Below, in pieces: positions 22,192 through 36,370 of a stretch of DNA of 64,000 nt (its first letter is position 1; every line of letters begins with the position of its first letter). Origin of the DNA: Notamacropus eugenii (lineage: Eukaryota > Chordata > Mammalia > Diprotodontia > Macropodidae). Under the pieces are notes generated by a model, which saw only the letters and a list, made by a program, of their open reading frames with translations, had not been told where the DNA came from and did no database searches. Location of the stretch: positions 59,544,385 through 59,608,384 of the forward strand of contig NC_092876.1 in NCBI RefSeq assembly GCF_028372415.1. Reading direction: 5' to 3'. Made by a program: the position numbers and the translations under genes.

Positions 22192-22381
22192 GAATGTTAG
22201 AGCTGCAAGAGATGTTAGAATACAGGGTGTTAGAACTGTATGGCTCCTTAGAACAGAAATCATTAGAGCAGAGATGTCCCTTAAAACATAGAATATTAGA
22301 ATTGGGAGGAAGGAGCCTTAAAGATCATCTAATTCAAGCTCTTCTTTTCACAGATGAAAAATAATGAGCCAGCAAGTCTTT
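22192..22381 (-). repeat. 33-bp tandem array E (about 4 units) plus SINE core
   Basis: Reverse-strand 33-bp units (GAATGTTAGAGCTGCAAGAG and relatives) run into CTTAAAGATCATCTAATTCA and CACAGATGAAAAATAATGAG. This is the MIR3-like SINE body in reverse, again placing the array at the SINE 3' end. Confidence 0.7.
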
Positions 22382-22690
22382 TAAAAAATTTATTTATTTT
22401 TAGTTTTCAGCATTCTCTTCTGTAAGATTTTGAGTTCTAAATTTTCTCTCCCTTCATCCCTTCTCCTTTTGCCAAGAGAGTGTGCAATCTGATATGGGCT
22501 CTACATATACATTCATATTAAACATATTTTCACGTTAGTCACGTTGCAAAGAAGAATTAGAACCAATGAGAGGAACCATGAGAAAGAAGAAGGAAAACAA
22601 AAAAAGAGAGAGGGAGCAAATATTATGCTTCAGTTTGCATTCAGACTCCATAATTCTTTTTCAGGATATGGATAGAATTTTCCATCATAA
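22382..22690 (-). repeat. L1 3' end
   Basis: AGTTTTCAGCATTCTCTTCT, ATTTTGAGTTCTAAATTTTC and GATAGAATTTTCCATCATAA are the reverse of a marsupial L1 3' UTR. Confidence 0.8.
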
Positions 22691-22707
22691 GCCTTACATC
22701 CTCAGGA

Positions 22708-22812
22708 AGAATTTTTTAAAAATAAATTTTTATTATCTCTTGTTTTTATGTCATCTACACTTTCCAGTGTATCTTTCTCCCTCCATCTCCCCAAGTGATC
22801 CTTTTTTTTAAA
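22708..22812 (-). repeat. L1 3'-end fragment, second subfamily
   Basis: AAATTTTTATTATCTCTTG, TCCCTCCATCTCCCCAAGTG match the element at 31171. Confidence 0.6.
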
Positions 22813-22817
22813 CAAGT

Positions 22818-25800
22818 AGGTCAGAGCCAAGATAAAGGAGTAGAGAATGGAATCTTCCAAGCTCTCAAAACAACTTCAAAATAATACCTCAAATTAAATT
22901 CTTAAGTGGCCAGCCAACAAAAGATTAGAGTGAGACATTCTTCTAGCCCATGACAATTTAGGAAGTCAGAAGATTGAGCCTATGTATAAACAACACCAGT
23001 GGTGGGGCTTGGTGATGGCAACAGAAGCAATAGGAGATTCAGGAGCTCTCAAGTCAGAGATGGTAAGGTGACCTAGCAAACGGTCAGATATTACAGGGGA
23101 CCCCTGTGCTAGCACTGAATGTAAGACGGGATGCTGTTTGGCAACATCATTGCCTAGACCCACTTTTGGATCACAGTTCAAGGACAGAAAAGAGCATTTT
23201 TGGTCAAGAGAGAGCTGGGGCCCTAAGGAGCAGTATTGCTTGTAATCCCAAGGGACCAGGAGCCTTTTCTGGGTAAGGACCAAAGCAAAGATCAGGAGAA
23301 CAGTGACCACTCCTATCCCCACATCATACCACCTTATAAATACTAAGACTTCCAAACCACCAAAACTAGCTCTGAAAAAAAACAGTGTGAAAAAGCCTAA
23401 AGCTTGGAACAGTACCCCTGCTACCTCCCACATCATGAACAGAGCCCAATTTTAAGATAAAGTTCAAAGTCAAGAAATAGAAAAAATGAGCAGATAACAG
23501 CAACAAAAAACCTGACTGTAAAAATCTACTACAGTGAGAGGAAAGATCAAGACAAACTCAGAAGAAGACAATGATATCAAAACAGTTACAAGCAAAGCCT
23601 CAAAGTAAAAAAAAAAATGAATTGGACATAAGCCTGACAAGAAATCCTGGAAGAGCCCAAAATGATTTTCACCACCAAATAGAGTGTGGTAGAGGAAAAA
23701 TTGGATAAAGAAATGAGAATGAGGGCCGAAAATTATAAAAACACAGTTAACAGCCTGGTAAAAGAGGCACAAAAAATGTTGAAGAAAATAAGAAAAAAAC
23801 AGAATTGACCAAATGGGAAAAGAGGTACAAAACTTCACTGATGAAAATAACTCCTTAGAAAGCAGAATTGGCTAAATGGAAAAAGAGGTACAATGGTTCA
23901 CTGAAAAAAAATAATTCCTTAAAAATTAGAATTGGATAAGTAGAAAATAATGAGTTCATGAGACATTAAGAAACAATAAAACAAAAGTCAAAAGTATGAA
24001 AAAATAGAAAAAAATGTGAACTATCTCGTCAGAAAAACAACTTACCTAGAAAATAGATAGAGGGGAGATAATAGAATTATTTGACTAACTGAAAGCCATG
24101 ATCAATAAAAGTTCCTAGGCATCATATTTCAAGAAATTGTCAAGGAGAACTGCTCTGGTATCCTAGACCCAGAGGGTAAGATAGAAATTGAAAAAATTCA
24201 CCAATCACCACCTGAAAGAGATCTCAAAATGAAAACTCCTGGGAATATTATAGCCAAATTCCAGAGCTCCTAAATCAGAGAGAAAATACTTCAAGTAGCC
24301 AGAAAGAAACCATTAAAATATTATAGAGCCACAGTAAGAATCACACACAATTTATCAGCTACTACATTAAAGAAATGGAGAGTTTGAAACATGATATTCT
24401 AGAAGGTAAAAGAGCTAGGAGTACAACCAAGAATAATTTGCCAGAAAAACAGATGGTATTACAAGTGAATTTTACCAAACATTTAAAGAATCCCAATTAT
24501 AAACTATTTGAAAAAAATGGGTAAAGAAGAGGTCCTACTAAGTTCCTCTTATGACACAAATATTGTTTTGACACCTTAAAACAGGGAGAGCAAAAACAGA
24601 GAAAGAAAACTATAGACCAATTTTCTTAATGAATATCAGCGCAAAAAATGTGAAGAAAATACTAGCAAAGAGAATACAACAATATATTACACAGATTATA
24701 TACTATGACCACATGAACTTGACACTAGGAATGCAGAGCTGGTTCAATACTAGGAAAACTAGAAGCATAAATGATCATATCAATAACAAAAACAATGAAA
24801 ATCATACGATCATATCAATAAAGGCAGGAAAAAGTTTTTGACAAAATACAACACCCATTCCTACTAAAAATATTAGAAAGCATAAAAATAAATAGAGCTT
24901 TTCTTAAAATGATAAATGGTATCTATCTAAAACCACGAGCAAATATTATCTATAGTGGGAATAAAATTGAAGTTTTCCTTATATGGACAAGCCAGGATGT
25001 TCATTACAACTGTTACTACTCAATATTGTGTTAGGAATTCTAGCTATAACAATAAGACAAGAAAAAAATTGAAGGAATAAAGACAGGAGATGAGGAAACA
25101 AAACTATCACTCTTTGCAGATGATATGATTGTATATTTAGAAAACCCTAGAGAATCAACTAAAAACTGATTCAGCAAACTTTAGCAAAGTTGCAAGATAT
25201 AAAATAAACCTACATAAATCATCAGCCTTTCTGTATATTACCAAGAAAATCCAGCAGGAAGAGATAGAAAGAGAAACTGCATTTAAAATAACTGCATACC
25301 ATATAAAATACTGACCAATTGCCAAGAAAAATCCAAGAACTATATGAACACAGTTACAAAACACTTTTCATAAAAATACAGATCAAGATAATTAGAAAAA
25401 TATTAATTGCCCATTTGTAGACAGAGCCAATATAATAAAAATGACAATTCTACCCAAGAAAATTTGCTTATTCAGTGCCATACCATTCAAGCTACCAAAG
25501 AATTGTTTTATAGAGCTAGAAAAAATAATAACAAAATTCATCTGGAGGAACAAAAGGTCAAGAATATCAAGGGAATCAATGAAAAAATGTGAAGCAATGT
25601 AGCTTAGCAGTACCAGATTTCAAAGTATATTATAAAGTGGTAATCATGAAAATATTCTGGTACTGGCTAAGAAATAGAGAGGTAGATCAGTGGAATAGGT
25701 AGGTGCACAATACACAGTAATAAGTAACCATAGTAATATAATGTTTGATAAACCCAAAGATCCAAGCTTGTGGGGTAAGAACTCACCATTTAACAAAAAT

Positions 25801-27105
25801 TGCTGGGAAAACTGGAAATTGGTTTGGCAGAAACTAGGCATAGATCAAGATAAGGTCAAATGGATGAATGATTTAGGCATAAAGAGTGATATCATAGATA
25901 AATTAAGAGAATATGGAAAAACGCACTTGTCAGATCTATGGCTAAGGGAAGAGTTTATGACCAAACAAGGAATAGAGGGATAGAGATAAAGTGGATAATT
26001 TTGATCACATTAAATTAAAAAGGGTTTGCACAAACAAACCCAATGCAGCCAAATTAGAAGGAAAATAGGAAACTGGGGGGAAAATTTTACAGCAAATTTC
26101 TCTGATAAAGGCCTAATTGCTCAAATGTATAGGAAATTGAGATAAATTTATAAAAATACAAACCATTTCCCAACTGATAAATGGTCAAAGGAGGTCAAAG
26201 AGGCAGTTTTTGTAAAAAGAAATAAAAGCTATCAATGAAAAAAATGCTCTTTATTTAGAGAAATGCAAATTTAAACAACTCTGAGATGCCATTTCATATC
26301 TATCAGATTAGCTAACATGACACAAAAGGAAAATGACAAATGTTAGAGGAATGTGGAAAAATTAGGGCACTAATGCAGTGGAACCAGTCCAGCCATTATG
26401 GAGAACAATTTTGAACTCTGCCTAAAGGGCTATAAAACTGCATACTCTTTGACTTAGCAATACTTAGGTCTGTATCCCAAAGAGATCAAAGAAAAAGGAG
26501 AGGAATCTATATGTACAAAAATATTTATAGCAGCTCTTTTAGTGGTAGCAAAGAATTGGAAATTGAGGGGATGCCCATCAATTGGGAAATGGCTGAACAA
26601 ATTGTGGTATATGATTTGTACTGGAATACTATTGCAGAATAAGAAGTAATGAGCAATGTGGTTTCAGAAAAATCTGGGAAGTCTTATATGAACTGATGCA
26701 AAGTGAAGTGAGTAGAACCAGGAGGACACTGTACACAGTAACAGCAGTGTTATAATAAGGATGATCAACTGTGAAGAACTTAGCTATTCTGATCAAGACA
26801 ACAATCTAAGACATTCTAAAGGACTTAGGATGAAAAAATGCTGTCTACCTCCAAAGAGAGAACTGATGACCTCTGAGTGCAGATGGAAGTATATTTTTAA
26901 ATTTTCTTTATGTTTTTTGTGCGTATGTTTTCTTTTACAACATGGTTAATGTGGAAATTTGTCTTGTGTGACATCACATGTATAATTGGTGTCATATCTC
27001 TTGCCTTCTTAAGAGGTGGGAAGAGGGGCTGGAAGAACGGAGAGAATTTAGAACTTAAAATTTTAAAAACTGAATGTTAAAATTTTTTTACATGTAATTC
27101 GTAAA
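22818..27105 (+). repeat. Nearly end-to-end L1 with internal deletion
   Basis: It starts with an L1-like 5' end (GGTCAGAGCCAAGATAAAGG). ORF1-like sequence follows (about 23.8-24.45 kb, with the degraded RNA-binding motif near 24050), then reverse-transcriptase-side ORF2 (from about 24.5 kb; AACTATAGACCAATTTTCTT, CTCTTTGCAGATGATATGAT) and the 3' UTR to about 27105. Full marsupial L1 is about 6 kb or more; here roughly the endonuclease part of ORF2 is missing at about 24.45 kb. All frames are broken. Confidence 0.8.
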
Positions 27106-27124
27106 TATTTATTGAAATATATAA

Positions 27125-28535
<1,411 letters not shown>

Positions 28536-28589
28536 CAAGTACTTATTAAGCACTTTCTCTGTGCCAGGCACAGAGCACAGCACAGACTC

Positions 28590-28740
28590 TGTGCCACGGT
28601 ACTGAGAAGAATTTGAGTTTTAAGGAGGTCACATTGCCAGCTAGCTAGTGACAGAGCTAGGAGTTTCAGAACCTAGGTCTCCTGGATCCCAGTCTGATGC
28701 TCTCTCTCCAGTCCTTCCTATGGTGTTTGTTTTAAAAAAA
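28590..28740 (-). repeat. MIR-type SINE fragment
   Basis: AGCTAGTGACAGAGCTAGGA, GAACCTAGGTCTCCTGGATC. An L2 terminus fragment in reverse precedes it at about 28540-28580. Confidence 0.65.
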
Positions 28741-30004
28741 AGAGCAGGCATCCTTCTTTCTGGAGAGCTGTTCCCTTCAGGGAGGAGCAAGTAGGCTGGT
28801 GCCAGTGTGTGAAGAAGGCCTTACCAAGGCTCCCTGCTCTCTGTCTCAGTATGTTTACCTCCTACTCAGAAAGCAGAGCTTTAGCCTGGGCTCCCAGCTC
28901 TGGTTTCCCTGGGTCCCCTGAACACTTGGCCTTTGTCCTCTGGCTCTGCATTTGTATGAGGCCCATTAGAAAATCCTCTGCCTTGAGGAATGAACATTAA
29001 TTTTTCACTCCCTCTCCTACCCCTTGTTTTTTCTCTTTGTTTCTCCATTAGGATTTCAGGGGCTGAGGGTACTGTGCTCTAGATTGTCCTTCCTGTTGGG
29101 ATCAGAATTTTGGGGACCTATTTTCCATTTTCCACTGAAGAAGCTGTGGGTAATTTAAAAACTTTAACTTGCTCTCAGCCAGCAGAAATGAAGATCAGAG
29201 AGGTTCACTAATTTGCCTGAAGACACAAGACAGTGTATGTGGGAAGAAAGATTTATTGGGTAGTTATAATAATAGCTAGCATTCAATCATGCTCAAACTA
29301 GGGTAATGACATAGTGCTAGGTTCCTGCAGTGGCCAGGAGTCTCATCTGTGTTGGGATGGCCTGAACCATGACCTGTCCTCCATACCTGGCCCCTAGGCC
29401 ACCATCTTTGAGATGCTCTTTCCTGGTCTCCCTTCTTCCCAGACTCTGTAGGGTTAGAGCACGGATCATTCCTCTCACCCCAACTATCCTCCTCAAATGA
29501 ATTGGAAGTTCTACCCAGCTGTTAAGATGAAGAGGATTTGTGGAACCAAATGAAGTCAGAGAGTGAAAGTGATTCATCCCAAGAAACATAGCTTATATAA
29601 GCAGCCAAGTTGGGGTTCCAACCTAGGTATCTCAACTAGAAGTTCAAGGTACCTCTAGTTCCTATAACAGCTGCAAACTGTCTTTCAAGTAACTAGTTAC
29701 AATGCAATTTTGTCACTTCTTGGTGATAGCTGGACCTAGAAGGTAATTTCTTGATTATGTAGTAGGCCCTGTGGGATATACTCCCAACTGAGTGCTCACA
29801 TTCATAGATTAGAGTCTCCAGAGGAGCTAATTACTATTACTCTTTTCAGAGTTCTTCTTTGGTAACCCTCAGAGGAGGGGGTTTCTAATACTGTGGATAA
29901 TGAGCCCCCATCAGTCTGCTTCCCATTGGTAGTTAGTCAGACTCGGCTAGCTTTTACAAAGGGTATATTTACTAAGATCATATATTAAGAACAGTTAAGT
30001 GAGT
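28741..30004. other. Mostly unassigned DNA
   Basis: No gene was recognised. A faint reverse MIR may lie at about 29155-29250. The stretch 28780-29100 and the region 29300-29640 look unique. Confidence 0.35.
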
Positions 30005-30240
30005 GTGGTACAGTAGAAAGAGCACTGGTTCTAGAGATCACAGTGCAGAGTGCTAGACTTGAAGTAAGGAACATATAAGTTCAAATCCTGCCTCTTTCAC
30101 TGACTATATATGTGACCTTAGATGAGTCAAGACCTCCCTGGGCTTGTTTCCACATCTATAAAATAAAAGTATGGGAATTGTTGACTTCTGATGTCCCTTC
30201 CAGCTCTCACTCTATGATTCTATGATTTCTCTCCTCCCCA
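30005..30240 (+). repeat. MIR3-type SINE with one 3' unit
   Basis: Starts near GTGTGGTACAGTAGAAAGAG and ends GATGTCCCTTCCAGCTCTCA then CTATGATTCTATGATTT. It shows the ancestral single 3' unit with the short CTATGATT tail repeat. Confidence 0.8.
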
Positions 30241-30429
30241 AACTGGGGATACAGTGTCCCCTTGAACACACAAGGTCCCTGGGGAGAGTGGGCTCAGATT
30301 TAAAGTACAGAAGCATATGCATGGAGGAGATGGGTGGACAAAGGGGCAACTCACAACTCCTGTTTCCTAGAGATCTTTTTATCTCTTAATAAAATTCTCA
30401 TGAAGTTCCTCTTAGGTATATAGCTCTTT
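30241..30429. other. Unassigned DNA
   Basis: No recognisable feature. Confidence 0.4.
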
Positions 30430-30705
30430 GCTGGGAAGGGAAAGAAAGAAAAATTCCTCATAAAATAACTACAGAATGTATAAAATTCTTGGGAGTTTAC
30501 CTACCAAGTTGTCCATAAGAAATATATATATATGTATATATATATATACGAATACAACTACAAACCACTATTTACACAAATAAAAATAGACCTAAATAAT
30601 TGAAGAAAGAGTAATTGTTTATCGGTAGGATGAGTCAATATAATAAACATGGCAATGCTACCTAAATTAATTTACTTATTCAATGCCATACTAAACTACC
30701 AAGCT
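30430..30705 (+). repeat. L1 ORF2 fragment
   Basis: It matches the L1 at 3180-3400: AAATTCCTCATAAAATAACT, CTAAATTAATTTACTTATTC, AATGCCATAC. A (TA)n tract lies at about 30523-30549. Confidence 0.75.
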
Positions 30706-30889
30706 GAGTGGAATGGTCCTTAGAGAAATAGCAACCCCACCCAAAACAAGACAGAACAGTTAAATGGTTTTTCTTTGACCACCTGGAGGAGGTAGGAGCA
30801 ATGACAGAGTGGAAGTAGTAAGTCTTGATTTCCTCACTGGAAATTCAATGGCTCTGTCCTCAGAGAGAATGTGATCATAGATTTCTTTA
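30706..30889. other. Unassigned DNA
   Basis: No recognisable feature. Confidence 0.4.
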
Positions 30890-31725
30890 AAAGAAAAAAA
30901 AATTTTATTGATATCTCTTTTGTTTTTTCATCACCGACATTTCCACCTATATCTCTCCCTTCTGGAGAGTCATCCTGTATAAAAAAGTTTTAAAAAAAAA
31001 AGAAGAAGGAAAAGAATCAGCAAAATCAATGAATACATTGAAAAAAAATTTGAAAATTTATGCACAGTTCCACATCTACAGAACTCCTACCTCTGCAAAA
31101 GTGTAGGGGATGGAGTAGAGATGTCTTCTTACATAGTTATTCTTTGTCATTTTACAACCTTCATTTTCTTTTTTTAAAAAATTTTTATTGCTATTTTCTG
31201 TTTCTTATATCATTATAGTATCTTATGTATCTCTCTTCCTCCACTTCCCCAAGTGCTGCCTCATGTGACAAATAGTGTTTTTTGAAGAGAAAAATAGTCA
31301 GCACAATTGATTGTTAAATTGAAAAAGTGTGGAAACATGTGCAAAGTGTGACATCTGTGAACCTCTCACCTCCACAAAGCGGGTTTGTTGGGGGTGTCTT
31401 CTCATATCTCTTCCTTCAATCTTTACTTGATGCAACTTTCATTTTCTATTATTTTGTGGAGGTTCTTTCTACTTACATGTATATTGTGTTTCTTGACTCT
31501 GCTTACTTTACTCTGGATCAATTCATATAGTTCTTCCCATATTTCTCTGCATTTCTCCCACATGCCATCTCTTACAGGACAGTAATATCCATTACATTCA
31601 TGTACCACAATTTGTTTAGCTGTTCCCTAATTGATGGGCATCTTTGATTTCCAGTTCTTGGCTACTACAAAAAGTGTTTCTAAAAGTCCTTTGGTGTATG
31701 TGGGAACTTCCTTTTAATGGACCTC
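30890..31725 (-). repeat. Two adjoining L1 3' ends
   Basis: 30890-31170 and 31171-31725 each begin with an A/T-rich tail and TTTTTATTG then a pyrimidine-rich block, both in reverse orientation. The second continues into ORF2-side sequence (GTACCACAATTTGTTTAGC, CCCTAATTGATGGGCATCTT). Confidence 0.75.
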
Positions 31726-31999
31726 ACAACTGCAGATTTCTACTTTGATTATCGCCTGTTGTTTATTTGTTATAAATTGTACTCTCTCTTCCTGACTTCT
31801 ATAATGTTGAAATAGACTACCTATGTATTGCCAAGTAGAAGGCCTTCAGGGACCTACTATAATAGAAACAGACCGTATTGGGTGGCTTTACAGCTATGAA
31901 TGAGGCTTTCCCCTGCCCACACTCTCTAATTAAGAGGAAAGAGAAGCATATGAATGAAGAAGTGTTAAAAGTCTACCATGTAACAAGCTTATTGTGCTA
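31726..31999. other. Unassigned DNA
   Basis: No recognisable feature. Confidence 0.4.
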
Positions 32000-32155
32000 A
32001 AAGCTATGTAGTAGAAAGCCTATTGAATTTTGATTTTAAAGGACCTGGGTTTGAATCCTGGGTATTTCCAGGTCTTGTTTTTCTTGCCTGTGAAATGTCG
32101 AGAATATACTGGAGGATCTCTGAGGTCCTTTCCAGCTATAAATCCTATGCTCCTG
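32000..32155 (+). repeat. MIR3-type SINE
   Basis: GGACCTGGGTTTGAATCCTG, ATCTCTGAGGTCCTTTCCAG then a single terminal unit. Confidence 0.7.
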
Positions 32156-32461
32156 TGGGAGCAGGGGTTTTCACATTTTCCAATAACCTGTGGCCAGCCT
32201 TGTCTCACTAGGCCTTGAAATAAGGGAAGTCCTTTAATTGACACAGCATGAAATATGGAGTGTTAAAAAGGCACTATGTGAAGACAAAGAAAATCACAGA
32301 ATTAACAAAAAGTTTGAATGATAAACTATCATAGAATTGTGGGATCTTGGACATGGCTTTGTTATCAAAGAGACCACAAGAGGTCAGCTAGTGCAACCCT
32401 TTTCCCCAATCTTATCTACAATAAGCTCAACAAATGATTGTCTAATCTATGCTTGACTAAG

Positions 32462-32640
32462 AATCAGTATAGGGGAAAGAATACTAGTCTGGGATCAAAG
32501 GATTAGGGTTCAAGTTCTGGTACTGACACTTGCTTTGGAACCTTGGACAGCTCACTTAATCCCTCTGAGTCTCAGTTTTTCCCATGTGTAAATTGAATAG
32601 TATTTGAATTACTTACCTCTAAGGGTCACTGTAAAATGCT
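32462..32640 (+). repeat. MIR-type SINE
   Basis: AGGGTTCAAGTTCTGGTACT, CTCACTTAATCCCTCTGAGT, CTCAGTTTTTCCCATGTGTA. Confidence 0.7.
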
Positions 32641-32644
32641 GAGT

Positions 32645-33485
32645 AGTATTCCTAAAGCAAACTTCTGACTCTATTAGGCCTCTGCTTTATAACCTTCGGT
32701 AGTTCCTATTGTTCCTAAGATAAAATACAAATTTCCCAGCTTGGTATTTAAAGTCCTTCACAGTCTAGATCCTGATTAACTTTCTTTTTTCTTTTGTAAG
32801 TACAAGAACTTTTCTATTTTTTTATTCCAAATTCTCTTCCTCCTTCTCTTCCCTCTCCACCCTTTTAGAATGCAAGGAACACAAAATATAGTCATGCAAA
32901 ACAAATTTTCACATTATAGCCATGTCCAAAAAAGAATGAAAAGAAGGAAGGAAGGAAGGAAGGAAGGAAGGAAGGAAGGAAGGAAGGAAGGAAGGAAGAA
33001 AGGAAGGAAGAAAGAAAATAAGCTTCAGTCTGCATGCTGAGTTCATCAGGTCTCTGTTTCCTGCTTAATTTTAAACTCTTATTTCACATTTATGCACTCT
33101 CCATTCCAGCCAAGCTGGCGTATTTGTAGTTCCCTAAGCTCAGTATACTTCATTTCTGACTTCTGTACCTTTGTATGTGGGCTGTCCTGTGTCCTTGGAA
33201 TATACTCTTTTCTCCTCTTTATGTCTTAGAATTCTGAGCTTCTTCAATGCCCAACTAGGGTGCCATATCCCATAGGAAGCCCTTCCTAATTCCTCTAACT
33301 GTTAATACAATACTCTCTTCCTCCTCAGTTATTTATATTTACTTATTTCTCTAAATGCTGTACCTTCTACCTTAGAATGTAAGCACCCTGAGAGTCGGAC
33401 TGTTTTAAATTTTGTTTGGGTATTCCTGGCCCCTAGCACAATGATTTTGTACATAATAAGCATCTGCTTAATACTTGTGGTAAAA
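32645..33485 (+). repeat. L2 LINE, 3' part, split by L1
   Basis: 32645-32775 and 33055-33485 form a continuous L2 3' segment (TATTTAAAGTCCTTCACAGT, TCCATTCCAGCCAAGCTGG, AGAATGTAAGCACCCTGAGA). It is interrupted by an L1 tail with a near-duplicate CCTGATTAAC / CCTGCTTAAT. Confidence 0.8.
32785..33050 (-). repeat. L1 3' end carrying a (GGAA)n tract
   Basis: Reverse L1 tail sequence (CCAAATTCTCTTCCTCCTTC, GCAAAACAAATTTTCACATT) with an expanded (GGAA)n at about 32941-33015, about 15 units or more. Confidence 0.8.
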
Positions 33486-34194
33486 CTTAAATCTCTCTGT
33501 AAACATGAGCTTACATAATGTAATTCATCTTCAAATAAGGAAATAATTACTTATGCCTTGCCCCATCCCTCAGATTTTTGGACAGTTCCCGTTGTTAAAC
33601 TCTTTCTGCCACTTTTGGGCTACTGTTCCCAGGCAGCATGTGTGTCTGCTCATGAGGCCCCCACCAGTGAGCTTTCCTTTAACAGCCAGCCATAGACACA
33701 ATTAGCTCATAGTAACGTCATTTGTTCAAATTTCATAATAAGAACTGAAGCTACAAAATATTCCCCCTCCCCCCCAGCCTGGGGCACATCCCCACAAATA
33801 CAAATGTTGTCAATGGGAGCAGTAGGCACAAACTTGGAGTACAATGATAATGAGTCACACATATTCCCCCCCACATGTGGCCAAGACAACTTGGGACTCT
33901 AGTACTATAAAGCCTTGATGTTTTTTTTCCTCCTTGTGGAGTTCTCTTTGCAGCTCAATTCTCAGTTGCCAACTTCCCTTTGAAACATGTTGGCTCTCTT
34001 CTTTGCTGCCAAGGGTACTCAGCCGGAAGCTGCCTCTGGCCTAGAGCACATGCCTCTTTGGAGAGAGTGTCTCTGCTCCTTCAACTATGCTATGAATTCC
34101 CTTAAACTATGAGATAGGGTGTCTCCTACTGGGTGAGTAGCTCTTCTGTAAGAGGCCATAGAGGATGAGGAGAATAGGGAGGAAGGGAAGAATC
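33486..34194. other. Unassigned block with TATA-like element
   Basis: No coding sequence was seen. CTATAAAG at about 33905-33912 is followed by pyrimidine-rich DNA and GGAGTTCTCTTTGCAG. The layout could be a decayed promoter or an old LTR, but no flanking duplication was found. Confidence 0.3.
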
Positions 34195-35290
34195 AGTCAA
34201 TAACATGCATTAAGGGCTTACTATGTTCCAGGCACTGTGCTAAACACTGGGGATAAAAAAAGAAGTATAAGAGTACCTACTTTCAAGAGGTTCACTTTAT
34301 AATGGGGGAGACAACATGCAGACATTGTACAAACAAGCTGTCTACAGGATAATAGGAAATAATTAACAGAGGGAAGGCACTGGAATTAAGAGGTTTCCTG
34401 TAGAAGATGTATTTTAGCTGGGACTTGAAGGAAGTCAGAGAAGCTGGGAAGCAGAGATTAGGAGAGAGAACATCCCAGACATGGGGGACAGTCAGAGAAA
34501 AGGTCAGAATCTGAGAGATGGAGTATCTTCTTGGTGGAACTGCAAGCAGGCTGGTACCACTGGATCCAAGAGTAGCTGTGGTTGTATAAGGTGTAAGAAG
34601 ACTGGAAAGGTAGGGGGAGGACTCTAGGTTATAAAGGGCTTTGAACACCAAACAGAGGATTTTCCGTTTGATCTTGGAGTTGATAAGGAGCCCCTGGAGT
34701 TTACTGAGTGAGAGATGATATGTTTGCACTTGTGCTTTGGGATCATATTAGCAGCTGAAAGGAGGATGGATTGGATTGGGGAGAGACTTGAAGCAGGCAG
34801 ACTCGTCTGCAGGTCATTGTAGTAATGCAGACAGGAAGGGATGAGGGCCTACACTCAGTGGTGGCGGTACAGAGAGAAGAAGGTGCATGTTATAAAGATG
34901 AATTGGCAGGACTTGGTGACAGATTGGATATGGGGAGGGGGGTGAGGAAGTAGTTGAGAACAACACCTGGATTTCAAGCCTGGGGGACTAGGAGGAGAGC
35001 GATGTCCTCAATAGTAATGGGGAATGGAGGAAGAGAGAGAGTTTAGAGGAAAGATCATGGGTTCAGTTTTGGACATGTTGAGTTTAAGATGCTTACTGGA
35101 CATGCAATCTGAAATGTCTGAAAGGCATTTCGTTGGACATACCAGATTGGAGGTCAGCAGACAGATTAGGGCAGAAGAGGTTGATTTGAGAATTGCTATC
35201 ACAGAGATGATAGTTGAAGCTAATGAGATCACCAAGGGAAGTATTATAGAGGGAGAACTGAAGAGGGTCCAGGACAGATCTCCTGGTTGC
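34195..35290 (-). repeat. L2 LINE with ORF2 C-terminal region
   Basis: Reverse strand. The 3' terminus (CATTAAGGGCTTACTATG) is at 34195. The frame at 34729-34292 reads KILCLVFKALYNLESSPYLS then LLTPYT, and the frame at 35235-35008 reads CLSDISDCMSSKHLKLNMSK then TEPMIF. Both are recognisable CR1/L2-clade reverse-transcriptase motifs. The element is an ancient, decayed LINE. Confidence 0.85.
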
Positions 35291-36370
35291 CTGAAAAGAA
35301 GCAGTCAGATATGTAGGAGAAGAACTAGGAGACAGAGAGGTCCCCCAAACCTCCTGCTGCCTCTGGCATAGGCCCAGAGGTCACCAGTCACAAAGCTACT
35401 CTCACCTTGGACTCCTTCAGAGTTGGTGAACTCAGCCCTTGGAGAGGTCATGGGGTACAACCATTCATCACTGGACCATTCATTGATCCCTTCTAATTCA
35501 ATTAAGGAGAAATTTGTTGACTCTTCATAAAGCTCACAGATGTGATCTAATTTTTACCATTAGTATACTATCTCATTATTTGACTCATTAACTTAATCAG
35601 CTTGTGTAAGTGAGGGCACAGAAGTCAAATGGTCAGAGACCAAGCACCCCATCTATCCTACTGAGCTAAGATCTATCTCGATATTTGAAGGTATCTTTAA
35701 GGTATACTTTTAAGTACATGGAGTAACTGGAAATAGGCTACTGTTGAGTATGGGGTCTTCAGTGACTTATTTTAAGAAGTACAAAAGTATTTTGTAATTA
35801 GTATGTAAATTATTAGGTGTTTTTCAAGTGCTTGGAAATAATCTGTTCCTCTTAGCAGTTAACTATTCCAACTTCCTCTACCCATCTTGTTTTCACAATT
35901 AATTCCTTAGCAAGTCATTTCTTGCTAATTAATGTGCATCCCAGATGCTATCCAAATGATCCCTAATAGTGAAGGTCTGAATTAATCAGTGGTTTTTAAT
36001 ATTTTGGGAGCAATCTAAAGGAGGGATGAAGCTTCCTATCTGACTGGATGGGAGCAGAGCTGACCTAAACCATCTGTTCTTTGGTCAGGTCACCTCCAAG
36101 GTCATGCTGGCTTTCTGGAGGGGTGAGCCAGAAGCCAACCCACTGAATCCTCTGGTATCCCTTGGATGTGTTGGGCCATGAGCTTCATACACAAGGTAAG
36201 GTTCAGTGGAGTGAGCATGTCAAAGACATGGCTTGTCTGCATGAGCAGGGAGCACCTGGACTGAGTGCCTGGTGGGATGGGATGCTGAGAGGGAAGAAAA
36301 GTTTCATCTACTTTACAGTTTTGCCAAAAGCCAAGCAGGCTCAGAAGACATAACAAAATAGGGAGGAACC
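35291..36370. other. Unassigned AT-rich DNA
   Basis: No repeat was recognised. 35500-36000 is AT-rich and apparently unique, so it is a candidate for non-coding conservation testing near RNF186. Confidence 0.35.

Noticed and set aside
34292-34729. Candidate host gene with a 145-residue frame
   Set aside because: Its motifs are those of the CR1/L2-clade reverse transcriptase C-terminus; it is a LINE remnant.
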